A stretch of 64,000 nucleotides of DNA, from assembly GCF_009707325.1 (NCBI RefSeq), contig NZ_CP046103.1:3271610-3335609 (forward strand). Reading direction: 5' to 3'. The stretch comes from Pseudomonas sp. IB20 (GTDB taxonomy: Bacteria > Pseudomonadota > Gammaproteobacteria > Pseudomonadales > Pseudomonadaceae). Both the position numbers and the translations under genes were made by a program. The notes under the pieces were generated by a model. That model had not been told where the DNA came from. It was given only the letters and a program-made list of their open reading frames with translations, and did no database searches. Shown one piece after another: positions 1-9,032 of this stretch. Each line of letters opens with the position of its first letter. Position 1 is the first letter of the stretch.

Positions 1-692
1 CCGCCGACGGCGAGGCCTTTGTGGTCTACGCCAACCAGCTGCTGCAAACCTGGGAAGCCGCAAAACGTGACCTACCGCTGCCCGACGGCTACCGCAATGT
101 GTTGCATATCGGCGGTGAGGTCAGCCTGTGCAACCCACTGATGCTCGGCTGGGCCCAAGCCCTGCGCGAACATATCCCGGGGCACGCCTTGCGTACCGAA
201 GTACGCGAAGGCGAATACCTGCTGCGCCAACTGGAACTGGGCGTGCTCGACGCCGCCCTAGTGTTCCAACCCCAATACTGGCCAGGGTTGCAGGTAGAGC
301 AGGTGCTGGAAGAAAAACTGATCCTGGTGCAGTTGGTGAGCAAACCCGACCCGTACGTCTACATCGACTGGGGCCCAGGGTTTCGCCAGCAGCATGACGC
401 CGCCCTACCCGACAAGGCCCGCGCCGCGCTGAGTTTCAACCTCGGGCCGCTAGCCTTGCAGTACATCCTGGAAAACGGCGGCGCCGGTTATTTCCGCACG
501 CGCGTGGTGCAAAGCTACCTGGACAGCGGCGTGATGCAGCGCGTGCCGAAGGCGCCGGAGTTCAGTTTCCCGACTTACCTGGTGTACTCACGGGCGCGGG
601 ATTCGGCGGTGTTGCAACAGGCACTGGCGTTGCTGCGCGATGTGGTCAAAGCCGAAAGTGACTGGTCACAACGCTGGGACCCGCTGATTTGA
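1..692 (+). CDS. LysR-family transcriptional regulator, C-terminal part (5' end off-window)
   Basis: The frame is open from the left edge, so the N-terminal winged helix-turn-helix lies outside the window and about 230 residues remain. They read as a LysR effector-binding domain: an opening strand near VLHIGGEVSLCNP, then a segment reporting a ligand-dependent fold (LELGVLDAALVF). The gene stops at TGA 690-692. The LacI gene follows on the same strand 60 bp later, but the two families rarely share an operon, so its target is unknown. The family call is fairly secure; the ligand cannot be named. Confidence 0.75.
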   Translation, partial: ADGEAFVVYANQLLQTWEAAKRDLPLPDGYRNVLHIGGEVSLCNPLMLGWAQALREHIPGHALRTEVREGEYLLRQLELGVLDAALVFQPQYWPGLQVEQVLEEKLILVQLVSKPDPYVYIDWGPGFRQQHDAALPDKARAALSFNLGPLALQYILENGGAGYFRTRVVQSYLDSGVMQRVPKAPEFSFPTYLVYSRARDSAVLQQALALLRDVVKAESDWSQRWDPLI

Positions 693-750
693 ATCACCCT
701 ACACCTGCGCGCATGCTAGCCTGCGGATGTTTCCTTTTGCAGCCTTAGCG

Positions 751-1755
751 ATGAACAAGAAAAAGTCCGTCACCATCAGCGACATCGCCAAACGGGTCGG
801 CATGACCACCATCACGGTGTCCCGCGCGCTGAGCAAGCCCGACCTGGTCAAACCCGCCACCCTGGCGCGCATTCTCGAAGTCGCGCGGGAGCTGGATTAC
901 GTGCCGAACGCCTTTGCCCGTGGGCTCAAGCGCAGTGAAAGCCTGATCATCGGTGTGATCACAGCGTCGGTGGACAACCCGTTCTACAGCGAAATGATCA
1001 AGGCGATTTCCCGCGAGGCCAAACAGCACGGCTACACCATCATGCTGGTGGACACCGACGAGCTCGAAGAACTGGAAAGCAAAGCCGTCGACACCCTGCT
1101 GGGCTACCGCGTGGCGGGGATCATCTTGTCGCCGGTCTCCGATGAGCCGAGCTACCAGCCTGATTACCTGGAGCGCCTGGGCAACGGCAAAACCCCGGTG
1201 GTGCTGCTCGACCGTACGATTCACGACAGCCCGTTCAGCCGTGTGGTGCTCGACAACTACCACAGCGGCATCCAGGCCGCGCACTACCTGCTGCGCCAGA
1301 CACCCGAGCTCAAGCGCCTGCTGGTGCTGACCGGGCCCGCGCATTCGCGTATCACTGTGGAGCGCCTCAAGGGCCTGCGCGAAGTGCTCGCCGACCATCC
1401 GCATATTCAGGTTGAAGTGCAGGCCGGCGACTACACGCTGATGCCGTCGTACCTGCACACCCTCGACTACCTGGCCGAACACACGGCGCCGGACGCGATC
1501 ATGGGCTTCAACCAGTTGATCACCCTCGGCGCGTTGCGCGCCTTGCGCATGCACAACATCCCCCACGACAGCCTGACCATCTGCGGCATTGACCGCCTGC
1601 CCTTCGCCGATATCTTCGGTGTGCCCATCGCCTGCGTGGCCCACGACGCCTCCTTGGCCGGCAGCAGCGCGGTACGCCTGCTGCTTGATCGCCTGGAAGA
1701 TCCGTACAAACCACGGGACAAAGTGGTGATCACAGGCGTTTTGGAAAACGGCTAG
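751..1755 (+). CDS. LacI-family transcriptional regulator of the adjacent polyol operon
   Basis: A 334-residue repressor-type protein. Residues 5-27 form the LacI helix-turn-helix (VTISDIAKRVGMTTITVSRA), followed by the hinge-helix segment LDYVPNAFARGLKR and a periplasmic-binding-protein-like effector domain to the end. I chose ATG 751 over ATG 727 because the helix-turn-helix of this family starts within about five residues of the N terminus. The stop overlaps the stop of the convergent short-chain dehydrogenase by 2 bp. By position it is the likely regulator of the minus-strand sugar-alcohol operon, whose first gene carries a LacI-type palindrome at 8738-8757; that link is inference. Confidence 0.9.
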   Translation: MNKKKSVTISDIAKRVGMTTITVSRALSKPDLVKPATLARILEVARELDYVPNAFARGLKRSESLIIGVITASVDNPFYSEMIKAISREAKQHGYTIMLVDTDELEELESKAVDTLLGYRVAGIILSPVSDEPSYQPDYLERLGNGKTPVVLLDRTIHDSPFSRVVLDNYHSGIQAAHYLLRQTPELKRLLVLTGPAHSRITVERLKGLREVLADHPHIQVEVQAGDYTLMPSYLHTLDYLAEHTAPDAIMGFNQLITLGALRALRMHNIPHDSLTICGIDRLPFADIFGVPIACVAHDASLAGSSAVRLLLDRLEDPYKPRDKVVITGVLENG

Positions 1756-2477
1756 CGGCTGGTGTAGCCGCCATCAATCGGCAGGCTTACGCCGCTGATC
1801 ATGCTCGCGGCGTCGCTGAGCAGGAATAGCACCGGCAGTGCGACTTCCACGGTTTCAGCGAAACGCCCCAACGGAATGGCCGCCAGCGCTGGGTCGCGCT
1901 TGGCCGGGTCGGACCAGGCCCTGGTCGCCATGGGTGTGAGCGTGACGGTGGGGTTAACGCTGTTGACGCGTATACCGAAACGGCCCCATTCGGCGCATTG
2001 CACGCGGGTGATCGCGTCCAGTGCGGCTTTGGAGGCGCAGTAGGCGAGGTGATCGTCCAGCGCGACCAATGAGGCTTGGCTGGAGACATTGACGATGCTG
2101 CCGGCGACTTTCGCTTCGATCATCTTGGCCGCCACCCGACTGGCGACCTGGGCGGCGGCGCGGGCGTTGACCTGCATCACCGGGTCGAAAGCATCAGCGC
2201 TGATCGCCGCGGCGGGTTCCAAGCGCGAGATGCCGGCGCAGTTGACCAGGCCGTGCAGTGGCGGCAGGTCATGCAGGGCTTTGTCGAGCGCGGCGCTGTC
2301 GGCGATGTCCACACAGACCGTGTTGCAGCCCAGTTTGGCCAAGGCCTCGGCGTCACGGCCGAGGGCAAAGACCTCGGCGCCGCTGGCGATCAGTTGCAGG
2401 GCGATTTGGTGGCCGATGCCACTGCTCGCGCCGGTGACGAGGATGCGCTGGTGGGTGAAGTTGAAGGCTGCGTTCAT
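1752..2477 (-). CDS. Short-chain dehydrogenase/reductase (SDR) of the polyol operon
   Basis: A 241-residue classical SDR. The N terminus carries the nucleotide-binding motif TGASSGIG, then LVNCAGIS (the NNAG-equivalent), the active-site YCASK (Tyr-x3-Lys) and the C-terminal DGGYTSR typical of soluble sugar and polyol dehydrogenases. ATG 2477 gives MNAAFNF directly before the Rossmann fold; an upstream in-frame extension would run through REP DNA and is rejected. It is the last gene of the operon, separated from the kinase by two REP hairpins that may limit its transcript. The substrate is probably a keto-sugar or polyol related to that of the zinc dehydrogenase upstream. Confidence 0.88.
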   Translation of the reverse strand: MNAAFNFTHQRILVTGASSGIGHQIALQLIASGAEVFALGRDAEALAKLGCNTVCVDIADSAALDKALHDLPPLHGLVNCAGISRLEPAAAISADAFDPVMQVNARAAAQVASRVAAKMIEAKVAGSIVNVSSQASLVALDDHLAYCASKAALDAITRVQCAEWGRFGIRVNSVNPTVTLTPMATRAWSDPAKRDPALAAIPLGRFAETVEVALPVLFLLSDAASMISGVSLPIDGGYTSR

Positions 2478-2507
2478 GGTCACTATTCCATAGGCAATGA
2501 AGATCCC

Positions 2508-2610
2508 CTGTGGGAGCTGGCTTGCCTGCTCCCACATTTCTGGACCGCGTTGTTTCATTCCTGTGGGAGCTGGCTTGCCTGCTCCCACATTTCTGGACCG
2601 CGTTGTTTCA
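2508..2610. repeat. Two tandem REP hairpin units (53-bp period)
   Basis: Hairpins TGTGGGAG...CTCCCACA at 2509-2536 and 2562-2589 lie in a 53-bp unit repeated almost twice, including a shared TTTCTGGACCGCGTTGTTTCA tail. The second unit runs into the stop codon of the kinase gene (2608-2610). This is the standard REP type of fluorescent pseudomonads, placed between operon genes where it may stabilise or partly terminate the mRNA. Confidence 0.85.
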
Positions 2611-4140
2611 GTTGTTTTGCAGGCTGTGCATGATGGGTTTGAGGGCTGGATACAGCTTTAGATACGCCGCAAACGCCTGGTCATAGACCGCGACATTCTC
2701 GCGCTTGGGCTGCGCGCGCAGTTCCAACTGCACCCAGCCCGTCTCCATCTGCCCGTCACTCACCAACCCCACCGTATGCGCCGCCAGCAACGCCGCGCCC
2801 AGCGCCGCTTCCACCTCCTGCACAATGGTGTAGACCGGGTAGCGGGTGACATCCGCAATAATCTGCATCCACAAATCCGAATGGCTCGCGCCACCCACCA
2901 CAATCAGGCGCGGGTCCAGCGAGTGGGCGCCTTGCGTGCCGGCGTCGATGTTGTGGCGCAGGGCGAAACTCACGCCTTCGAGCACCGCGCGGTACAGGTG
3001 GATGCGGCTGTGGTACAGGTTCAGCCCGACAAAACTGCCGCTGGCGCGGTCATCCCACACCGGGCTGCGTTCGCCCATCAAGTACGGCAGGAACAACAAG
3101 CCTTCGCTGCCCGCCGGCACCTTCATCGCGCTCTGCTCCAGCAACACCAGGCTGTCCTGCCCGGTGGCTTTGGCCTGCTGCTCCTCGGCCTGGCAGAACT
3201 GCTCGCGAAACCAACTGACCGACGCCCCGGCGGTGATCGCGCCGCCAAAGATGTACAGGTCCCGGTGGCCGTTGTAGACATGCGGCATGCTCACCAACCC
3301 GTGACGCGCGTCCACCTGCTGGTTCAGGTAGCCCCAGCACATACTGGTGCCGATCATCGCCACGTGGTTGCCCGGTTGCGTGACACCGGCCGCCAACGTT
3401 GCCATGGCCGCATCGACGCCACCGGCAAGAATCGGCGTCCCCGCCTGTAAACCAAGGCGCGTAGCCCAGGTTTCCAGCAGCCCGCCTACGACTTCACCGG
3501 AATACACCAGCCGCTCGGGCATCATCGCCAACGGAATCTCGAGTGCCGCCAGCATCTCCTCGGACCAGCGCCGTTGCGCCACGTCGTAGACGCCGCCAAT
3601 ATTGCCGGCGCTGCTGTGGTCCACCGCCAGCTCACCGGTCAGGCACCAGTTGATATAGCTGTTGGGCGGCAGCAGGTAACGTGTTTCTGCCCACACTTGC
3701 GGCTGATGCTGCTTGAGCCAGAGCATCTTGGTGAAGCCGTAGTAGCTGTCCACCGAGTTGACCGTGACCGCGAACAAACGTTCCAGGTCCACATGCTCAC
3801 GCACCCACGCCACCTGCTCGCCGGCGCGGCGGTCCATCCAGATCAGGCACGGGTGCAGCGGCGTGATCTGCGCATCCACGGCAATCCCCGAGCCGCCGTA
3901 CAGGCTGCTGATGCACAGTGCCTTGACCTGCTGCGCGGCCACGCCGGCCTTGGCCATGCACTGCGCCACGCACGCCTCGACGGCCTCCAGCCAGACCTGC
4001 GGCCATTGTTCGGCCCAGCGCACTTTCGGGGTATCCACGCGATACCCCTGGCTGTGCTGGGCGATGATCGTGCCTTGAGCATCCACGAGCAGCGCCTTGG
4101 TGCTCTGGGTTCCTATGTCCACACCCATCACATAATTCAT
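2608..4140 (-). CDS. FGGY-family carbohydrate kinase (xylulokinase-like)
   Basis: 510 residues, normal for the family. It opens with MNYVMGVDIGTQSTKALLVD, the phosphate-1 loop of the FGGY/hexokinase fold, carries the mid-protein GTSMCWG and GGVDAAMA segments, and has the C-terminal adenosine motif VVGGASHSDLW. It should phosphorylate a ketose or polyol made by the dehydrogenase encoded 1 bp upstream. The exact sugar cannot be read from sequence: with a threitol/erythritol-type dehydrogenase beside it, an erythrulose or xylulose kinase is most likely. The 3' end overlaps a REP unit. Confidence 0.88.
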   Translation of the reverse strand: MNYVMGVDIGTQSTKALLVDAQGTIIAQHSQGYRVDTPKVRWAEQWPQVWLEAVEACVAQCMAKAGVAAQQVKALCISSLYGGSGIAVDAQITPLHPCLIWMDRRAGEQVAWVREHVDLERLFAVTVNSVDSYYGFTKMLWLKQHQPQVWAETRYLLPPNSYINWCLTGELAVDHSSAGNIGGVYDVAQRRWSEEMLAALEIPLAMMPERLVYSGEVVGGLLETWATRLGLQAGTPILAGGVDAAMATLAAGVTQPGNHVAMIGTSMCWGYLNQQVDARHGLVSMPHVYNGHRDLYIFGGAITAGASVSWFREQFCQAEEQQAKATGQDSLVLLEQSAMKVPAGSEGLLFLPYLMGERSPVWDDRASGSFVGLNLYHSRIHLYRAVLEGVSFALRHNIDAGTQGAHSLDPRLIVVGGASHSDLWMQIIADVTRYPVYTIVQEVEAALGAALLAAHTVGLVSDGQMETGWVQLELRAQPKRENVAVYDQAFAAYLKLYPALKPIMHSLQNN

Positions 4141-4141
4141 T

Positions 4142-5221
4142 TCAAATCACCGGTTTCAACAGCACCTTGATCGACTTGGTCGAGTTGGCCAGCTCGAACG
4201 CTTCGGCAAAGTTATCCAGCGGGAAGTCATGGGTGACGATGCCTTTGGAGGTGACCAGGCCGCGTTCGAACAGGTCGATGGCGATCGGGTAGCAATACGG
4301 GCCGAGGTGCGCGCCACGCACGTCCAGCTCCTTGCGGTCACCGATGATCGACCAGTCGACGCTGGTTTCGGCGCCGAACACGCTGAACTCGACAAAGCGC
4401 CCGAGCTTGCGGATCAGGTCCAGGCCTTGGGTCACACCGGCCGGCACGCCGGTGGTTTCGATGTACACGTCGCAGCCGTAATGATCGGTGAGGCCGTTGA
4501 TGATCTCGCGGGCGTTGTCGCGCGATGGGTTGATCACCACGTCGGCGCCGAATTGCTTGGCCAGCTCCAGGCGCTCGTCGACCATGTCGATCACCACCAG
4601 TTTTTTCGGCGTCTTCAATGCGGCGACCTGGACCATGCACAGCCCGAGCGTGCCGGCACCGGCAATCACCACCACGTCATCGAGCTGGATTTCACCGCGG
4701 TTGACGGTGTGGATCGAGCAGGCCATCGGCTCCACCAGCGCCGAGTCCTCCAGCGACACCGATTCGGGAATTTTGTGCACGATGGCGGTCTTGGGAATGC
4801 GCATGTACTGGGCCATGCCGCCTTCGGCCACTTCACGCTGGAAGCCGAAGATGTTGTGCACTTCGCACATCCAGTATTTGCCCGACTTGCAGAAGCGGCA
4901 CTTGGCGCACGGCACGATCTGCTCGGCGATCACTTTGTCGCCGACGGCGACTTCAAAGTGCTCCTCGGCGCCCTCGCCCACTTCAACCACATAGCCGAAA
5001 AACTCATGGCCCGGCACTACGGGCGCTTTGACCCACGGGTTATCGCCGCCCCAGAACATCGCCGCGCCCGAGTGGCATTTGCAGTCACTGGCGCAGATGC
5101 CGCAGGCGGCGATGCGGATCACCAGTTCATTGGGGCGCGCCTGGGGTTTGCTGATGCGCTGCAGGCGATAGTCTTTGGGGCCGTGGCAGACGACGGCTTG
5201 CATTTCGGTGTGCTTGTCCAT
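4142..5221 (-). CDS. Zinc-dependent polyol dehydrogenase, erythritol/L-threitol dehydrogenase-like
   Basis: A 359-residue medium-chain dehydrogenase. Catalytic-zinc ligands are in ACGICASDCK and PGHEF; the structural-zinc cysteines are in CAKCRFCKSGKYWMC; the NAD site is AGAGTLGL. The opening MQAVVCHGPKDYRL and the tail segment ELDVRGAHLGPYCYP resemble, from memory, mycobacterial erythritol/L-threitol dehydrogenase, so a C4 (or C5/C6) polyol substrate is suggested. ATG 5221 has AGGA 8 bases upstream. It sits 1 bp before the kinase and 26 bp after the permease, clearly in one operon. Confidence 0.85.
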   Translation of the reverse strand: MDKHTEMQAVVCHGPKDYRLQRISKPQARPNELVIRIAACGICASDCKCHSGAAMFWGGDNPWVKAPVVPGHEFFGYVVEVGEGAEEHFEVAVGDKVIAEQIVPCAKCRFCKSGKYWMCEVHNIFGFQREVAEGGMAQYMRIPKTAIVHKIPESVSLEDSALVEPMACSIHTVNRGEIQLDDVVVIAGAGTLGLCMVQVAALKTPKKLVVIDMVDERLELAKQFGADVVINPSRDNAREIINGLTDHYGCDVYIETTGVPAGVTQGLDLIRKLGRFVEFSVFGAETSVDWSIIGDRKELDVRGAHLGPYCYPIAIDLFERGLVTSKGIVTHDFPLDNFAEAFELANSTKSIKVLLKPVI

Positions 5222-5247
5222 GGGTGCAGTCCTGTAGTCAGATGAGT

Positions 5248-6240
5248 TTATTTATGGCGCTGACGGCTGATAAAGATCGCCAGCAAAATGATTGCGCCTT
5301 TGATCACGCTCTGAACGTAGGGCGATACGCCGAGCATGTTCAGGCCGTTGTTCAATACGCCGAGCAACATCGCGCCGAGCAAGGTGCCAACGATGACCCC
5401 GCGCCCGCCGGCAATCGAGGCGCCGCCGAGTACCACGGCAGCAATCGCATCCAGCTCGAACGACACGCCGGCATTCGGCTGGCCGCTCATCAAGCGTGAG
5501 GTCAGCACCAACCCGGCAATCGCCGCCGTCAGGCCGCTGATGCCATACACCAGCAGCTTGAAGCGCGCCGCGCGCACGCCCGACAAACGCACCGCTTCTT
5601 CATTGCCGCCGATGGCATAGATGTAGCGGCCGATGCGCGTGTGCTGCAGCAGCACGTAGGCGGCGAAGTAGGTGATGAGCATGATCAGGATCGGCACTTC
5701 GATGCCGAACAGGCGTTGGCGGCCGAAGAAGCCGAACCACTCCGGCAACCCGGAAATCGGGTAACCATCGGTGTACATCAGGCCCAGGCCACGGGCGATG
5801 CCCATGGTCGCCAGGGTGACGATGATCGGCGGCATGTGCAGGTAGGCGACGAACAGCCCGTTGCCGATGCCGAAGGCCACGCCAATCAGCATCCCGGCGC
5901 CAATCGCCAGGCCCGGCGGCAGGCCCGCGACCATCAAACCGGCGGTCAAGGTGCCGGACAGCGCCATCACCGGCCCTACCGACAAGTCGATGCCACCGGT
6001 GAGAATCACGCAGGTCATGCCCACCGCGATAATCGCGTTGATCGACACCTGGCGAGCAATGTTCGACAGGTTGCTGGTGGTCAGGAAGGTGTCGCTGGCG
6101 AGGATCATTACCAGGGTCACCACCACCAGACCCACGAATGGATAGAAGGCCGGCGAGCGCACCAGCCGCGCCAGGTGCAGGCGCAGCCGGCCGGTGTCGC
6201 CGGTGTTAATGGACGTATTCACTTGAGCCCCCTGTTGCAT
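5248..6240 (-). CDS. ABC sugar transporter permease (RbsC-type)
   Basis: 330 residues, hydrophobic throughout with 8-10 predicted membrane segments, and the family signature GGIDLSVG near residue 85 and the loop [12 protein letters not shown] near residue 210 that contacts the ATPase. It is the inner-membrane channel of a CUT2 (ribose/xylose/polyol) importer. ATG 6240 has AAGAGG 9 bases upstream and overlaps the ATPase gene by 35 bp; an alternative GTG at 6222 also has a good AGGGGG site. Either start leaves the membrane core intact. Confidence 0.93.
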   Translation of the reverse strand: MQQGAQVNTSINTGDTGRLRLHLARLVRSPAFYPFVGLVVVTLVMILASDTFLTTSNLSNIARQVSINAIIAVGMTCVILTGGIDLSVGPVMALSGTLTAGLMVAGLPPGLAIGAGMLIGVAFGIGNGLFVAYLHMPPIIVTLATMGIARGLGLMYTDGYPISGLPEWFGFFGRQRLFGIEVPILIMLITYFAAYVLLQHTRIGRYIYAIGGNEEAVRLSGVRAARFKLLVYGISGLTAAIAGLVLTSRLMSGQPNAGVSFELDAIAAVVLGGASIAGGRGVIVGTLLGAMLLGVLNNGLNMLGVSPYVQSVIKGAIILLAIFISRQRHK

Positions 6241-7714
6241 GGCGCATGACCTCTTGTGGGTTGACGGCAGACGCTTCGAGTACCTTGACGATGGCGCCTT
6301 TGTGGAACACGGCGACGCGGTCGCACATGCCGATGACTTCGGGCAGTTCAGAGGAAATCATGATGATGGCGTAACCCTGTTCGGTGAGGCTGCGCATCAA
6401 GGCGTAGATCTGCGCCTTGGCGCCGACGTCGATGCCGCGCGTGGGTTCGTCGAACACCAGCACGTCGCAGTGGTGGTTGATCCAGCGCGCAATCACAACC
6501 TTTTGCTGGTTGCCGCCGCTGAGGTTGAACACTCGGCTCTCGCCGCTGGGCGCTTTGATCGACAGCTGGCGCATCAGGTCTTCGACGCTGGCGCACTCCT
6601 TGGCCTTGTCGATCAGCCCCGAGGCGTTCTGGTATTTGGGCAGGTTGTTCAGGGAGATGTTTTCGCGAATGCTGAAATCGGTGATCAAGCCTTCGCTCTT
6701 GCGGCTTTCGGGCAGCAGGCCGATGCCGTGGGCCAGGGCTTGGGCCGGGTCATCAAGGGTGACTTTTTCGCCACGCAGCCACACCTCTTTGCTGACTGAG
6801 GGCAGCGCGCCCATCATGCCCAGTGCCAGTTCAGTGCGGCCGGAACCGACCAAACCGGCAAACCCGAGGATCTCGCCTTTGTGCAGTTGGAAGCTGTTGT
6901 GGGGGCCGTTACGCACCAGTTGGATGTCCTTGACCTCCAGTAACAACGGGCCACGCGCTGTGGTCGGTTTGGGCGGAAAACTGCTTTCCAGGCGACGGCC
7001 GACCATCATCTCGACGAGGCGGTCGATGTCACTGTCAGCCACATCGGTTACGCCGACATTGCCGCCGTCGCGCAATACGCTGATGCGGTCGCAAACCTGG
7101 AAGATTTCCTCCAGGTGATGGGAGATAAAAATCACCGCCACGCCTTGGCGCTTGAGTTCGCGCATGATCTCAAACAGCAGCTCGGCTTCGCTGGGCGTCA
7201 GCGTCGCGGTCGGTTCATCAAGCACCAGCAGGCGCGCATCCAGGGCCAGGGCCTTGGCAATTTCGACAAACTGCTGCTCGGCCACACTCAGGTGCTTGAC
7301 CGCGCATTGCAGGTCGATGCTCACGCCCAAACGCTTGAACAAAGCCTCGGCCGCCTCGACCATCTCGCGCTTGCGCAGCAGGCCGAAGCGATTGCTCAAC
7401 TCGTGGCCGAGGAAGATATTTTCCACCGCCGTGAGGTAGGGAATCAGGCTGAACTCCTGGAACACGATGCCAATACCGGCGGCAATCGCATCGCGGTAGG
7501 TCGCGAACTGCTGCGCCTGGCCGTCGATCAGGATCTGCCCTTCGTCCTGATGTTCGACACCGCCGAGGATCTTCATCAGGGTCGACTTGCCCGCGCCATT
7601 TTCGCCGAGCAAGGCATGAATCTCGCCACGTTCCACTTGCAAGTTGATGGCCTTGAGGGCCTGTACGCCCGGGTAACGCTTACAGATATTTTCCAGCTTG
7701 AGAAGACTGCTCAT
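6206..7714 (-). CDS. ABC sugar transporter ATP-binding protein (RbsA-type, two ATPase domains)
   Basis: A 502-residue protein with tandem nucleotide-binding domains. The first has Walker [10 protein letters not shown] (about residue 37), signature LSVAEQQ and Walker [12 protein letters not shown]. The second has the degenerate [14 protein letters not shown] loop and signature [14 protein letters not shown] with [10 protein letters not shown]. This arrangement defines CUT2 importers. It energises the permease encoded by the overlapping downstream gene and works with the binding protein upstream. Confidence 0.95.
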   Translation of the reverse strand: MSSLLKLENICKRYPGVQALKAINLQVERGEIHALLGENGAGKSTLMKILGGVEHQDEGQILIDGQAQQFATYRDAIAAGIGIVFQEFSLIPYLTAVENIFLGHELSNRFGLLRKREMVEAAEALFKRLGVSIDLQCAVKHLSVAEQQFVEIAKALALDARLLVLDEPTATLTPSEAELLFEIMRELKRQGVAVIFISHHLEEIFQVCDRISVLRDGGNVGVTDVADSDIDRLVEMMVGRRLESSFPPKPTTARGPLLLEVKDIQLVRNGPHNSFQLHKGEILGFAGLVGSGRTELALGMMGALPSVSKEVWLRGEKVTLDDPAQALAHGIGLLPESRKSEGLITDFSIRENISLNNLPKYQNASGLIDKAKECASVEDLMRQLSIKAPSGESRVFNLSGGNQQKVVIARWINHHCDVLVFDEPTRGIDVGAKAQIYALMRSLTEQGYAIIMISSELPEVIGMCDRVAVFHKGAIVKVLEASAVNPQEVMRHATGGSSEYVH

Positions 7715-7746
7715 ACCACCGACCTCGTATTCAGAAGGAATGACCT

Positions 7747-7771
7747 AGGCCCCACGGATCACGTGGGGCCT
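7747..7771 (-). terminator. Intercistronic hairpin after the binding-protein gene
   Basis: AGGCCCCACG pairs perfectly with CGTGGGGCCT around a 5-base loop, 8 bases past the binding-protein stop codon. No U-run follows, so it is more likely an mRNA-stabilising or partial stop hairpin. Such hairpins commonly keep binding-protein output above that of the membrane subunits. Confidence 0.6.
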
Positions 7772-7778
7772 GGGCGAT

Positions 7779-8702
7779 TTACCAGCTGAAGTCCTTGGCT
7801 TTGGCCTGGTCGATCAAGGTGATGTCCACCGGGATGGTGGCGGGCACTTGCGAGCCCCACTTCTTGGCCAGGGCGATGCCCAGGGCCAGACGGATCTGGT
7901 CGCGCGGGTATTGCGCCGAGGTGGCAATGAACTTGCTGCCGGGTTTCTGGATCGCCTTGATCGCTTCCGGCGCGCCGTCGACGCTCACCAGTTTCACGTC
8001 CAGGCCACTGGCTTCGATGGCCGAGAGCGCGCCGAGGGAGCCGTTGTCATTCACGCTGAAAATGCCTTTGAGCGTGGGCTGGGCCTGCAGCATGTTTTCG
8101 GTGACGGTCAGCGCCTGGTCACGTTCCTGCTTGCCGTTCTGGATGCTCACGATTTTGATGTCCGGGTGCTTGGCCACGGCCTCTTTGCAGCCGCGCACAC
8201 GCTCGAGGATCGGCACCACGGCGATGCCGTCGAGGATCGCGATGTTGCCTTTGTCGCCGATATTCTTGGCCAGGTATTCACAGGCCTGGAAGCCGGCGTC
8301 GAAGTTCTTCGAACCGACGAAGGAGTCCAGCGGGCCGTCGGCCTGGGCGTCTACCGCGACCACCACCACACCGGCGGCGTGGGCGGATTTGACCGCCGAC
8401 TGCACGCCGACCGAATCGGTGGGGTTGATCAGCAGGATGTCGATGCCTTTTTGCAGCATGTCTTCGACGTCGCTGACTTGCTTGGAAACGTCGTGGCGAG
8501 CGTCAGTGATGATCAGTTTTGCACCGATGGTTGCACTGGCTTCTTCCAGGGCGTTTTTCATGGTGACGAAATAGGGGTTGTTGATTTCCTGGAAGGAGGC
8601 GCCGATACGGATGGGTTTGGCGGCGTCGGCGAACGCTGGGGAGGTAGAGCCGAGGGTGATGCTAACAGCCAGTAAACACGGGGTCTTCGGGAGCATTTTC
8701 AT
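7779..8702 (-). CDS. ABC sugar transporter periplasmic substrate-binding protein
   Basis: 307 residues. A Sec signal peptide with an AFA-type cleavage site covers roughly residues 1-25, then a ribose-binding-type fold (Peripla_BP_4): IGASFQEINNPYF, LLINPTDSVGVQSAV, VVAVDAQADG, IFSVNDNGSLGA. It captures the sugar alcohol in the periplasm. ATG 8702 was chosen because it begins the signal peptide; longer in-frame starts would cross the promoter and operator. It is the first gene of the operon. Confidence 0.93.
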   Translation of the reverse strand: MKMLPKTPCLLAVSITLGSTSPAFADAAKPIRIGASFQEINNPYFVTMKNALEEASATIGAKLIITDARHDVSKQVSDVEDMLQKGIDILLINPTDSVGVQSAVKSAHAAGVVVVAVDAQADGPLDSFVGSKNFDAGFQACEYLAKNIGDKGNIAILDGIAVVPILERVRGCKEAVAKHPDIKIVSIQNGKQERDQALTVTENMLQAQPTLKGIFSVNDNGSLGALSAIEASGLDVKLVSVDGAPEAIKAIQKPGSKFIATSAQYPRDQIRLALGIALAKKWGSQVPATIPVDITLIDQAKAKDFSW

Positions 8703-8737
8703 GGCGTAGTTCTCTGTTTTGTTTTTATTTTTAGAGC

Positions 8738-8757
8738 AAATGTTATCGATAACATTT
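8738..8757. promoter_or_regulatory. Perfect palindromic operator upstream of the polyol operon
   Basis: AAATGTTATCGATAACATTT is a perfect 20-bp palindrome centred on CG, 35 bases before the binding-protein start. A central C-G step with flanking symmetric half-sites (here TGTTATC) is the hallmark of LacI/GntR-type repressor operators. The only LacI gene in the neighbourhood is at 751-1755. Confidence 0.75.
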
Positions 8758-8845
8758 TGCGAGAAACTAGCAAGTAAATGGAAGCTGTGCAAGCCCCCAT
8801 TGGTCGCCCGGGGCTGGATACCCTTCCTGGCCCACCCTGATCAAA

Positions 8846-8946
8846 TGTGGGAGCTGGCTTGCCTGCGATGGCATCCACTCGCTATGCCTGGTACACCGAC
8901 GTACCTGCATCGCAGCGGTGCGGCGACCCGACAAGCCAGCTCCCAC
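8846..8946. repeat. REP inverted pair (REPIN-like)
   Basis: A TGTGGGAGCTGGCTTGCCTG arm at the left is mirrored by an ACAAGCCAGCTCCCAC arm at the right, about 101 bp overall, with an imperfectly paired middle. It fills the gap between the operon promoter and the hydroxylase-like gene. Confidence 0.8.
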
Positions 8947-9032
8947 CTTTGATCGCGTAGCCGGCAAAAACTCGCACATTCCCCACCACCAACTAAGCTC
9001 ACCCTCTAACAAAAAACACCGAGCTGACCGCC

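Noticed and set aside
745..1644. Long open frame antisense to the LacI gene
   Set aside because: High-GC codon-position shadow; His/Val/Gly-rich product with no domain, whereas the sense frame is a clear LacI protein.
4229..5245. 338-codon frame antisense to the zinc dehydrogenase
   Set aside because: It mirrors the real gene; composition is that of an antisense shadow.
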